In this document: piece by piece, positions 25,061 to 32,456 of the stretch
Layout of the letters: every line of letters begins with the position of its first letter
How positions within the stretch are numbered: the stretch's first letter is position 1
Assembly (NCBI RefSeq): GCF_010384365.1
Contig: NZ_CP048397.1
Coordinates: forward strand, 6,820,001-6,884,000
Reading direction: 5' to 3'
Source of the DNA: Streptomyces sp. S4.7
Lineage (GTDB): Bacteria; Actinomycetota; Actinomycetes; Streptomycetales; Streptomycetaceae
Length of the DNA: 64,000 bases
The notes under the pieces: generated by a model
Told to the model about the DNA's origin: nothing
What the model saw: only the letters and a program-made list of their open reading frames with translations
Databases searched by the model: none
Translations under genes and position numbers: made by a program

Positions 25061-25669
25061 ATGGAGCTCAACCGCACGGCGCCGATCGGTCGCCCCAGAG
25101 CCTTCGACGCAGACAAGGCCCTCGACAGAGCCATGCGCGTCTTCTGGGAGAAGGGCTATGAGGGCGCCAGCATCACCGATCTCACCGGCGCCATGGGCAT
25201 CACCCGTACCAGCATGTACGCGGCCTTCGGCAACAAGGAGGCGCTGTTCCGCAAGGCGCTGGAGCTCTACGCCGCGGGCCCCGCGGCGTACGCGACCGAG
25301 GCGTTGCGGGAACCCACCGCCCTGAAGGTGGCCACGGCGTTCCTGCGCGGTTCCATCCGCACCACCACTTCGTCCGACGCCCCCGCCGGCTGTTTCGGCG
25401 TCCAGGGCTCTCTCGCCGCGGGCGACCCCGCTCGCTTCGCCCGTGACGCCCTCGTCGTCTGGCGCAACGAGGGCATGCGGAGCCTCCGCGACCGGTTCCA
25501 GCGGGCCGTCGCCGAGGGCGACCTCCCTCCCGACAGCGATCCCCTGCTGCTCGCCCGCTACGTCATGACCGTGGCGAACGGCATCGCCGTCCAGGCCGTC
25601 GGCGGCGCGACCCACGAGGATCTCGAACTGGTGGCCGACATGGCCCTGAGGAGCTGGCCGACCGTCTGA
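25061..25669 (+). CDS. TetR/AcrR-family transcriptional regulator
   Basis: A 202-residue repressor. The helix-turn-helix is residues 30-55: GYEGASITDLTGAMGITRTS followed by MYAAFGNKEALFRKAL, typical of the AcrR/YcdC-like group; the C-terminal domain (CFGVQGSLAAGD, GNGIAVQAVGGA-like) matches TetR_C members that sense small ligands or stress. ATG 25061 has no ribosome-binding site; a possible -10 element GATACCCT ends seven bases before it, so the transcript may be leaderless. It is 59 bases after the ECF gene. The target is unknown. The convergent gene after it encodes a manganese exporter, which has its own riboswitch. Confidence 0.88.
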   Translation: MELNRTAPIGRPRAFDADKALDRAMRVFWEKGYEGASITDLTGAMGITRTSMYAAFGNKEALFRKALELYAAGPAAYATEALREPTALKVATAFLRGSIRTTTSSDAPAGCFGVQGSLAAGDPARFARDALVVWRNEGMRSLRDRFQRAVAEGDLPPDSDPLLLARYVMTVANGIAVQAVGGATHEDLELVADMALRSWPTV

Positions 25670-25693
25670 GGTCGCTGTCCGGGCAGCCCCGTG

Positions 25694-26275
25694 TCAGAGG
25701 GTGAACGCCTCGACGAGGGTCCAGACGGCGAGGCCCGCCATGCACGCCGCCCCGATGCGCTGCACGGTCTTGAGCGGTACGCGCTGTGCGATGAAGCGAC
25801 CCACCAGCAGGGCGAGCGCGGAGACCGACATCAGCGCGAGGGCCGAGCCGATCGCGGTGGGCAGCCACCCGTTGGCGGCGGCCAGGTTGGCCGTCGTGAT
25901 CTGGGTCAGGTCGCCCCATTCGCTGATGAAGACGGCCGTGAACGCGGTGGTGTACACGGGCCAGAAGCCGGTGACTGTCTTGCCGCCGCCCTCTTCCTCG
26001 TCGTCGCCCCCGCCGCGCAGCAGGACGAAGGCGCCGAACGCGAACAGCGCCGCCGATACGAGCTTGACGGCCATCGCCGGGAGCAGACTCAGCAGGCTTC
26101 CGGCGCCGACCGCGATGGCGACGTGCACGAGGAAGGCGGTGGACGTGCCGAACCACACGTACAGCGGTCGCATCCGGGTGCCCATGGCCAGCGAGGCGAA
26201 CATCGTCTTGTCGGGGAGCTCCGCGAGGAAGACCAGCCCGAAAGCGGTGAGCACCGCCAGGGGGTCGAAGGTCAT
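25694..26275 (-). CDS. GDT1/TMEM165 (UPF0016)-family manganese exporter
   Basis: A 193-residue membrane protein with six to seven hydrophobic segments in two repeated halves. Each half holds the family signature: AELPDKTMFASLAMG (E-x-P-D-K-T) in the first and ISEWGDLTQITTANLAA (E-x-G-D-x-T) in the second; the acidic pairs form the cation path. Between the halves is a cytosolic GGGDDEEEGGG loop. Bacterial members (MneA, MntX-like) export Mn2+ and protect against its excess. ATG 26275 is preceded by AAGAGA. The 5' leader carries a yybP-ykoY manganese riboswitch, which makes the assignment to manganese strong in this organism. Confidence 0.92.
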   Translation of the reverse strand: MTFDPLAVLTAFGLVFLAELPDKTMFASLAMGTRMRPLYVWFGTSTAFLVHVAIAVGAGSLLSLLPAMAVKLVSAALFAFGAFVLLRGGGDDEEEGGGKTVTGFWPVYTTAFTAVFISEWGDLTQITTANLAAANGWLPTAIGSALALMSVSALALLVGRFIAQRVPLKTVQRIGAACMAGLAVWTLVEAFTL

Positions 26276-26363
26276 TCTCTTGACTTTCTGCCGGGGCCGG
26301 GCCGTAGCTCGTGCGGCACCCGGAGGGCGACGGGAAGAACCACTCGACCCGGCACGATGGTGC

Positions 26364-26512
26364 GGCCCACACAGCGGTGCGGGCCGGAATCATGCCTTGG
26401 TCGAAGGTCTCGTCCGCCCCCGCAGAGTATGCGGCGGCCCGGTGGCCGGGACGCCCGAGGACGTCCAGTGTGTCGACCAGCGGTTCTCGGGACTACTCCC
26501 CTTCGCTGCCGC
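26364..26512 (-). promoter_or_regulatory. yybP-ykoY manganese riboswitch before the GDT1 exporter
   Basis: Read on the minus strand the leader has the three diagnostic blocks of the element in order: GGGGAGTAG (near 26500), ATACTC (near 26428) and GAGACCTT (near 26410). The outer stem P1 forms from CGAAGG (26500-26505) and CCTTCG (26402-26407), exactly flanking GGAGTAG and GAGA. Two internal GC-rich hairpins fill the space between. Downstream, GGCCCGCAC and GTGTGGGCC (26364-26385) form a further hairpin that can serve as expression platform, about 90 bases before the ATG. The known class turns exporter expression on when Mn2+ binds the loop formed by the GGGGAGTA and ATACTC segments. Confidence 0.9.
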
Positions 26513-26610
26513 CGATCGTAACAGGCGCCGTCGGACGGCCCGGAGACCGGATCGGAGGAAGGATTCCGAGGACTGATCGGAGACGGATCAGGGACTGATT
26601 CAGGGACGGA

Positions 26611-27612
26611 TCAGAGGACGAAGCCGTTCGGGAACGGATCCGCCGGGTCCAGCAGATAGTTGGCCGTTCCGGTGATCCACGCGCGGCCCGAGAACTCCGG
26701 CACCACGGCCGGTACCCCCGTGACCTCGCTCGTGCCGACCAACCGCCCGGTGAACCGCGTCCCGATGAACGACTCGTTGACGAACTCCGTGTCCAGCGCC
26801 AGCTCCCCACGGGCATGGAGCTGCGCCATCCGGGCGCACGTACCGGTACCGCAGGGGGACCGGTCGAACCAACCCGGCCGGATCGCCATGGCGTTGCGGG
26901 AGTGCCGGGCGTCCGAGCCGGGCGCGAGGAACTGCACGTGCTTGCAGCCGCGGATCGCCGGGTCCGCCGGATGCACCGGCGGACTGTGCGCGTCGACGGC
27001 CTCCGAGATCGCGAGCCCCGCCGCGAGGATGTCGTCCTTGCGCGCCCGGTCGAAGGGCAGCCCGAGGGACGCCAGATCCACGATGGCGTAGAAGTTGCCC
27101 CCGTACGCCATGTCGTACCGGACCTCGCCCAGTCCCGGCACCGTCACCTTCGCGTCCAGCTCCAGCGCGAACGCGTCGACATTGCGCAGCGTGACCTGCT
27201 CGGCGACGCCGTCGCGCACCGTCACACGGGCCTCGACCAGGCCGGCCGGGGTGTCGAGACGTACGACGGTCTCGGGCTCGGTGACCGCTACCATCCCGGT
27301 CTCCACCAGTACGGTCGCCACCCCGATCGTCCCGTGCCCGCACATCGGCAGGAAGCCGCTGACCTCGATGTACAGGACGCCCCAGTCCGCGTCCGCGCGG
27401 GTCGGCGGTTGCAGGATCGCCCCGCTCATCGCCGGATGCCCACGAGGCTCGTCGACCAGGAACCGCCGCAGCGGGTCCAGGTGTTCCATCGCGTGGCGGC
27501 GGCGCTCGGCCATCGTGTCGCCGGGGACGGGCGCCACCCCCGCGGTGACCACGCGCGTCGGCATGCCCTCCGTGTGGGAGTCGACCGCGCTGACCGTCCG
27601 CACGCTGCGCAT
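26611..27612 (-). CDS. 4-hydroxyproline 2-epimerase (proline racemase family)
   Basis: A 333-residue cofactor-independent epimerase. The two catalytic cysteines are visible: Cys91 in FLPMCGHGTIG and Cys254 in RSPCGTGTCARM. Proline racemases and 4-hydroxyproline epimerases have Cys/Cys pairs while trans-3-hydroxyproline dehydratases have Ser or Thr at the second or first site, so epimerisation of trans-4-hydroxy-L-proline to cis-4-hydroxy-D-proline is the best call. ATG 27612 overlaps the stop of the dihydrodipicolinate-synthase-like gene (TGATG). It is the last gene of the five-gene operon although its reaction is the first step. Cytosolic. Confidence 0.9.
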   Translation of the reverse strand: MRSVRTVSAVDSHTEGMPTRVVTAGVAPVPGDTMAERRRHAMEHLDPLRRFLVDEPRGHPAMSGAILQPPTRADADWGVLYIEVSGFLPMCGHGTIGVATVLVETGMVAVTEPETVVRLDTPAGLVEARVTVRDGVAEQVTLRNVDAFALELDAKVTVPGLGEVRYDMAYGGNFYAIVDLASLGLPFDRARKDDILAAGLAISEAVDAHSPPVHPADPAIRGCKHVQFLAPGSDARHSRNAMAIRPGWFDRSPCGTGTCARMAQLHARGELALDTEFVNESFIGTRFTGRLVGTSEVTGVPAVVPEFSGRAWITGTANYLLDPADPFPNGFVL

Positions 27613-28562
27613 CAGTCCTGCCGCCCTTCCGTGGTGAGGAAGTCGATCGCCTGCCGCATCTCGGCGGTGATCTGCTCGCGGTGGGCGGGGATCAGCGGGC
27701 CGCGCGGCGGGCGGCAGGGGCCGCCGTAGCGGCCGACCATCTCCATGCCCAGCTTGATGGCCTGGACGAATTCGGTGCGTGAGTCCCAGCGGAACGCGGC
27801 GACCAGCGGCCGGTAGAGGGCGCGCGCCTCCTCCAGCCGCCCTTCCGTGGCGAGCCGGAAGAGGCGGGCGGACTCGGCGGGGAAGACGTTGGGGAAGCCG
27901 GCGAACCACCCGGTGGCCCCCATCAGCATGCTCTCCAGCGCCACGTCGTCGGCGCCGCTGATCACGTCGATGCCGGGGGCCCGCTCCTTGATCTCCAGCA
28001 CGCGCCGTACGTCGCCGGAGAATTCCTTGACCGCCAGGACGTTGTCTATCCCGGCGATCTCCGCCAGCAGTCGGGGCGTCAGATCGACCTTGGTGTCCAC
28101 GGGGTTGTTGTAGACCATGACCGGCAGGCCGACCGCGGCCACGGCCTCGAAGTGCGCCACCACCTCGGCGGGGTTGGCCCGGTACATGGTCGGGGGCAGA
28201 CAGAGCACCCCGTCCGCGCCGTCCTCCGCCGCGGCCTCGGCCCATCGCACGGCCTGGTGCGAACCCGGTCCGTGCACGCCGACGACGACCTTGCCGCGAC
28301 CGCGTACCGCCTCGACGGCGGTACGGGCCACGGTGCGGCGTTCGTCGTCGGTCAGCGACGAGTACTCGCCCAGCGAACCGTTGGGCCCGACCCCGTCGCA
28401 GCCGTTGTCGACGAGCCAGCGGCAGTGTTCCGCGTAGGCGTCGTAGTCGACGGCGAGGCCCGCCGGGGCCGACGGGTCCGGCCGGTAGGGGAGCGCGGTC
28501 GCGACGACGACGCCGGTCGGCGGGTTGGGGCGGTTGGGCCCGTCGGTGCTGGTGCTGCTCAT
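27612..28562 (-). CDS. DapA-family protein, probable 1-pyrroline-4-hydroxy-2-carboxylate deaminase
   Basis: A 316-residue TIM-barrel aldolase-class protein: GVVVATALPYRPD, the GxNGSLGEYSSLTDDER motif of the family, VMVYNNPVDT (Y of the active site), and AVKEFSGDVRRV with the Schiff-base lysine at about residue 180. General family members are dihydrodipicolinate synthase, N-acetylneuraminate lyase and 2-keto-3-deoxy aldolases. In hydroxyproline operons the member converts the cyclic imine made by D-hydroxyproline dehydrogenase to alpha-ketoglutarate semialdehyde and ammonia. Context, between the dehydrogenase subunits and the epimerase, supports that job. Its ATG overlaps the preceding stop by four bases, with GGAGGAGAG before it. 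Confidence 0.87.
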   Translation of the reverse strand: MSSTSTDGPNRPNPPTGVVVATALPYRPDPSAPAGLAVDYDAYAEHCRWLVDNGCDGVGPNGSLGEYSSLTDDERRTVARTAVEAVRGRGKVVVGVHGPGSHQAVRWAEAAAEDGADGVLCLPPTMYRANPAEVVAHFEAVAAVGLPVMVYNNPVDTKVDLTPRLLAEIAGIDNVLAVKEFSGDVRRVLEIKERAPGIDVISGADDVALESMLMGATGWFAGFPNVFPAESARLFRLATEGRLEEARALYRPLVAAFRWDSRTEFVQAIKLGMEMVGRYGGPCRPPRGPLIPAHREQITAEMRQAIDFLTTEGRQD

Positions 28563-30106
28563 GAAGTGCTCTCCTCCACAGGGGAGTCGGGATGCGCGGA
28601 CGGGTCGGAGGAGCCCGGTGGGGGCTCGGGCGGACGGGCCAGCTCGCCGAGACTGATCGGCTCGGCGACGGGCCGGTGATGGGGGCCGGCGCCCGCGTCG
28701 GCGGTACGGCGCAGTTCGGCGACCGTGGGCCCGCAGATCCGGGCCTGGCAGGGGCCGAGGCCGGCCCGCGTCGCGAGCTTGGCCACCGCCGGTTCCGTAC
28801 GGGTGGGGTCGACGGCCGACCGGCGCACCGCCGCGTAGGTCGTCTCCTCACAGCGGCAGATCACGGTGTCGGGACGCAGCCAGCCGGGCCAGGCCCGGCC
28901 GATGGGATGGGCGGCTGCCAGTCGCGCGGCGAACGCCCTGCCCCGGTCGCGGTTCGCGCGCAGCGTGGCCAGGGCGCGGGATTCCGGGGGGCCGCCCGCC
29001 GCGATCCAGCCGGCCACGGCGCCCTCGGCGCGCGAGGCCGGGGCACCGGCGAGGCCGGTGATCTCGCCCGCCGCGTACACACCGGGCCGGCTCGTCCGCT
29101 GGTCGTCGTCCACGTCCACGAAGACCTCGGACGGTGAACCGGCATGCGAACCGGCCGGTGTCCCGGCTGACGACGGGCGAAGGGCGCATCCGGCGGCGAC
29201 CGGCAACTCCAGTCGCGGGGTGAACCCGTGACCGACACAGACGGCGTCCACGGCGAGGACGCGTTCGCTGCCCGGTACCACCGACCAGTCCGCGCGGACG
29301 CGGGCGGTGACGATCTCCTCGACCCGGCCGTCCCCACGCGCCTCGACGACCGCCCGGCCGAGCCGGTAGGGGACCCGGTGGCGCCCCAACGCCGCCGCGT
29401 ACGACAGGAGTTCGCCGGACTTGCCGAGCTGCGGCCCCAGTTCCCACGGGCGGCGCAGCCAGCCGCCGGTCAGCGCTCCCGGCCTGCCCGCCTCCAGCAC
29501 CTCCAGCACCCGGGACCCGGCCTCCAGCAGAGACGTCGCCACCGGCAGGAGGAACGGCCCCGTGCCCGCGACCACCACCCGGTCCCCGACGGCCACGCGC
29601 TCTCCCTTTGCCAGTGCCTGGGCCGCCCCCGCGGTGTAGACGCCGGGCAGGTCCCAGCCGGGGAACGGGAGCACCCGGTCGTGCGCTCCGGCGGCGAGCA
29701 CCAGGGCGTCGGGCTCCAGCACATGGCGGCGCCGGGGCGTACCGCTCAGGACGTGCACCAGCGGCGGCCCTTCCCCCTTCGGACCGGCCGTGCCGGCCGG
29801 GTCGGCCGCGTCGCGGCGCTCCAGCGCCCATACGGAACTCTCCGCCCACCAGGCACAGCGCGGGTGCCCGAGCACCCGGCGGACGCGGCGGTCGAAGGAG
29901 CGGTAGCCGTGCTGGAGGACTGCGGGGTCGGTCGCCCCGTACGCCTCCGGCAGCATGCGGTGGTACTGGCCGCCGGGCCGTTCGGCCGTGTCGATCAGCG
30001 TCACTTCGGCGCCCGCCGCCAGCGCCGCGTCGGCGGCGGCGAGGCCGGCGGGCCCGGCTCCCACGACGACGACACGACGGCGGCCCGCCGCCGGTTCTCC
30101 CCTCAT
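28559..30106 (-). CDS. FAD/NAD-binding subunit with C-terminal [2Fe-2S] (BFD-like) domain, D-hydroxyproline dehydrogenase/HcnB type
   Basis: A 515-residue oxidoreductase subunit. VVVVGAGPAGLAAADAALAA and later DRVVVAGTGPFLLPVATSLL are the two dinucleotide-binding folds; VYAAGEITGLAGAPASRAEG is the second FAD motif. The C-terminal part ICRCEETTYAAVRRSAVDP with GLGPCQARICGPTV carries C-x-C and C-x(4)-C, the BFD-like [2Fe-2S] ligands found in HcnB and opine or D-hydroxyproline dehydrogenases. It overlaps both neighbours by four bases (ATGA), consistent with a three-subunit enzyme encoded by 28559-31673. It should pass electrons from the flavin of the DadA-like subunit to a quinone or other acceptor. 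Confidence 0.9.
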   Translation of the reverse strand: MRGEPAAGRRRVVVVGAGPAGLAAADAALAAGAEVTLIDTAERPGGQYHRMLPEAYGATDPAVLQHGYRSFDRRVRRVLGHPRCAWWAESSVWALERRDAADPAGTAGPKGEGPPLVHVLSGTPRRRHVLEPDALVLAAGAHDRVLPFPGWDLPGVYTAGAAQALAKGERVAVGDRVVVAGTGPFLLPVATSLLEAGSRVLEVLEAGRPGALTGGWLRRPWELGPQLGKSGELLSYAAALGRHRVPYRLGRAVVEARGDGRVEEIVTARVRADWSVVPGSERVLAVDAVCVGHGFTPRLELPVAAGCALRPSSAGTPAGSHAGSPSEVFVDVDDDQRTSRPGVYAAGEITGLAGAPASRAEGAVAGWIAAGGPPESRALATLRANRDRGRAFAARLAAAHPIGRAWPGWLRPDTVICRCEETTYAAVRRSAVDPTRTEPAVAKLATRAGLGPCQARICGPTVAELRRTADAGAGPHHRPVAEPISLGELARPPEPPPGSSDPSAHPDSPVEESTS

Positions 30107-30429
30107 GAGCCCTGTCCGTCCCGCTCGCCGGTCGCCCGTGACTGCGTGGTCACCGCGTCACCGTCCCTGGCGCGACGGCGGCACGCCCGTACGTCACGCT
30201 CGTCGTTCACCGTCACCAGACAGTCGAAGCAGACACCGATGCCGCAGAACACACCGCGCGGTGCCCCGGAGAGGGCCCGGCGCCAGGACGTCCGGCCGGC
30301 GGCCAGCAGCACCCCGGCCAGCGTCTGGCCGACGACGCCGGTGTACGGATCACCGTCCACCGTGATGGTCAGCGGCCGGTCCCGGCGGCCGGCCGGGTCG
30401 GACCCGGCGGGTACGAGACGTGGGCTCAT
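30103..30429 (-). CDS. Small (2Fe-2S)-binding subunit, HcnA-like
   Basis: A 108-residue ferredoxin-like protein: PLTITVDGDPYTGVVGQTLA (beta-grasp start) and RGVFCGIGVCFDCLVTVND, where the cysteines follow C-x(4)-C-x(2)-C, with the fourth in VRACRRRA. This is the arrangement of HcnA and of the gamma subunit of D-hydroxyproline dehydrogenase. Both ends overlap neighbouring genes by four bases. The last 20 residues are polar and variable. It is the electron-transfer subunit of the complex with the two flavoproteins encoded on either side. Confidence 0.9.
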   Translation of the reverse strand: MSPRLVPAGSDPAGRRDRPLTITVDGDPYTGVVGQTLAGVLLAAGRTSWRRALSGAPRGVFCGIGVCFDCLVTVNDERDVRACRRRARDGDAVTTQSRATGERDGQGS

Positions 30430-31673
30430 GGTCCCTCCCCGGCGGTGCCCGGAGCGTCGAGTGGGCCGCCGAGCACCGCGGGCCGGTCCACTCGGAACGG
30501 ACTCGTGTCGATCGCCGTCGCACTGCCGGTCAGCAGCTCGCGCAGCAGCCGCCCGGTGCCGACGGACAGCCCGATCCCCGCGCCCTCGTGACCCGTCGCG
30601 TGCCAGAGTCCGGCCAGCCGAGGATCGGCGCCGATGACGGGCAGATGGTCCGGGACGTAGGGGCGGAAGCCCCCGTACGCACGCATGACGTGAACGCCCG
30701 CCAGGCGGGGGAAGAGCTTCAGGGCCTTGGCCGCGACCGCGGACAGCACCTCGGGGCGCAGGCGGTCGTCGAAGCCGACGCGCCGCCGCGACGACCCGAG
30801 CAGGATGCTCCCCGCCCGCGTCGACTCGACCACGGCCGAGGTCTGGAGATCCCCCGCGCCGCTGCCCACCGCGCCCACGTAGTCCGCGTCGTACACCTTG
30901 TGGAAGACCGTCGGCGGCAGGGGAGTGGTGACCAGCACCTCACCGCGGCGCGGGCGGATGTCCAGCGGAACGCCGAGCCGCCGTGCGACCTCGCCCGACC
31001 ACGGCCCGGCCGCGTTGACGAACACGTCGGACTCCACCGGCCCGTCCGCCGTGCGCACGCCCGTCAGCCGGCCGCCGCGGGTGACGGCGCCGAGCACCTC
31101 GTGGCCGGTACGCAGACGTGCCCCGGCCCGCAGGGCGTCGGCGAGCAGGGCGGTGGCCGCGCCGGCCGGCTGGACCTGCGCGTCGTCGGGGTAGTACACG
31201 GCGGCGGTGCGACGCTCGGTGAGGAAGGGCTCGGCGGCGGTCAGGGCGTCGTCGTCCATGGTCTCGGCCCGTACTCCCGCCGCGCGCTGGGCCGCCGCGA
31301 AGGGGAGCAGCGCCTCGGCGCCCTCGGCCGTGGTCGCCACGACGATGCCGCCCTTGGGGTCCCACTCGACCGCGTCCGGGCTGTCCGGCTCGCTCGGGCG
31401 CTCCAACTCGTGCGACTTGTGCGGCGACGGGGTCCGTCCGGCGAGATCGGCCAGCACCTCGGGCCACAACCGGCGGGACAGCTGGGCGAGTTCCAGCTCG
31501 GGGCCGGGGCCCTTGTCGGAGACCAGCACGTTCCCCTCGCCGTGCGAGGTGGTCGCGGCGGCGGCCCCGGAACGGTCCAGTACGAGCACGTCGAAACCGG
31601 CGACGGCGAGTTCGCGGGCGCAGGCGGCGCCGATGATCCCGGCGCCCACAACGACCACTCGTGTTCGGTTCAC
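30426..31673 (-). CDS. FAD-dependent D-amino-acid dehydrogenase subunit (DadA/HcnC-like), D-hydroxyproline dehydrogenase
   Basis: A 415-residue DAO-family flavoprotein. VNRTRVVVVGAGIIGAACAR is the N-terminal FAD fold; VNAAGPWSGEVARRLGVPLD and RAYGGFRPYVPDHLPVIG are conserved DAO segments and LWHATGHEGAGIGLSVGTGR is the C-terminal FAD contact. GTG 31673 is chosen because GGAGG stands five bases before it and translation then starts right at the FAD fold; an open frame extends 23 codons further. It is the first gene of the operon and would oxidise cis-4-hydroxy-D-proline to the cyclic imine. The operator at 31684-31701 sits just upstream of the ribosome-binding site. Confidence 0.9.
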   Translation of the reverse strand: MNRTRVVVVGAGIIGAACARELAVAGFDVLVLDRSGAAAATTSHGEGNVLVSDKGPGPELELAQLSRRLWPEVLADLAGRTPSPHKSHELERPSEPDSPDAVEWDPKGGIVVATTAEGAEALLPFAAAQRAAGVRAETMDDDALTAAEPFLTERRTAAVYYPDDAQVQPAGAATALLADALRAGARLRTGHEVLGAVTRGGRLTGVRTADGPVESDVFVNAAGPWSGEVARRLGVPLDIRPRRGEVLVTTPLPPTVFHKVYDADYVGAVGSGAGDLQTSAVVESTRAGSILLGSSRRRVGFDDRLRPEVLSAVAAKALKLFPRLAGVHVMRAYGGFRPYVPDHLPVIGADPRLAGLWHATGHEGAGIGLSVGTGRLLRELLTGSATAIDTSPFRVDRPAVLGGPLDAPGTAGEGP

Positions 31674-31683
31674 CGGACCTCCG

Positions 31684-31701
31684 CGTTCTGCATAACGAAC
31701 G
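31684..31701. promoter_or_regulatory. Operator of the hydroxyproline operon (CGTTC-N8-GAACG)
   Basis: CGTTCTGCATAACGAACG: five-base inverted repeats spaced by eight. It lies between the regulator's stop and the operon's ribosome-binding site, where a bound repressor would block initiation. The same arms and spacing occur at 32425-32442 upstream of the regulator. Confidence 0.7.
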
Positions 31702-31732
31702 AGGTTGAGGCTATGGCGACGCCCCTGAGGTG

Positions 31733-32350
31733 TCAACGACACCCTCGGGGCCGTGGCTGGTGCGGCGTTCCCGGCGCTTCGTGCGGGGCGGCGCCCCCCG
31801 ACCGGTAGTGGAGCAGCAGTACCGATCGCACCGGCCCGTCGTGCGCCGCGTAACGGTGCGGGAGTGAGGCGTCGAAGGAGACGTAGTCGCCGGGGCCCAG
31901 TTCCACCTCGTGCCCGTCCACCTCGACCGAGAGGGTGCCGCTCTGCACGACGGTGTGCTCGGTCCCGGCGTGCCCGAGCGACGGCTGCCGCGCGCCACCG
32001 CGCACCTGCTGGTCGTACACCTCCATGATGACCCCGCCCGCCTCGATCCGCCGGAGCGGGCGCAGGTCGACGCCCTCGCCGCTCAGTACGTCCACCTCGG
32101 CCGCCCGCACCACGGTCATCGCCTCAGCGTGGCCGGTGTCCAGGAGGTCGGAGATGGGCACCTCCAAGGCGCGGGAGAGGCTGAAGACCGTCTCGATGGT
32201 CGGATTGCCGGTGGCCGACTCCAACTGCGAGAGGGTCGCCTTGCCGATCCTGGAGAGCCGGGACAGCTCGGAGAGCGACAGGCCGCGCCGGCCCCTCTCC
32301 CGGCGGAGATTGGCGGCCAGCGCGCTTCGGACCGGGCTGCTGGGGGACAT
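31733..32350 (-). CDS. XRE-family regulator with C-terminal cupin domain
   Basis: A 205-residue regulator. The N-terminal helix-turn-helix is residues 10-65: RSALAANLRRERGRRGLSLS, LSRLSRIGKATLSQLESATG and NPTIETVFSLSRALEVPISD. The C-terminal cupin (about 95-185: HAGTEHTVVQSGTLSVEVDG, LGPGDYVSFDASLPHRYAAH) has the G-x-D-x-V-x-F and H-residues that bind ligand or metal. Such proteins commonly control amino-acid catabolism and sense the substrate through the cupin. ATG 32350 follows AAGGAGA. It is transcribed in the same direction as the hydroxyproline operon, 59 bases upstream, and a matching operator lies before each, so it most likely represses both itself and the operon. Confidence 0.9.
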   Translation of the reverse strand: MSPSSPVRSALAANLRRERGRRGLSLSELSRLSRIGKATLSQLESATGNPTIETVFSLSRALEVPISDLLDTGHAEAMTVVRAAEVDVLSGEGVDLRPLRRIEAGGVIMEVYDQQVRGGARQPSLGHAGTEHTVVQSGTLSVEVDGHEVELGPGDYVSFDASLPHRYAAHDGPVRSVLLLHYRSGGAAPHEAPGTPHQPRPRGCR

Positions 32351-32424
32351 CGGGCGATCTCCTTCGACCGTCAGGTCTGTTCACTCCGGTCCGTTCGCTT
32401 CGGTGGACGGCGAAGAGGCCGGTT

Positions 32425-32442
32425 CGTTCGATATCGCGAACG
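32425..32442. promoter_or_regulatory. Operator upstream of the XRE-cupin regulator (CGTTC-N8-GAACG)
   Basis: CGTTCGATATCGCGAACG: the same five-base arms and eight-base spacer as the site at 31684. Its centre is about 83 bases upstream of the regulator's ATG and 15 bases inside the gap after the DUF1266 gene. Confidence 0.7.
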
Positions 32443-32456
32443 GTACTCGACCGTCG

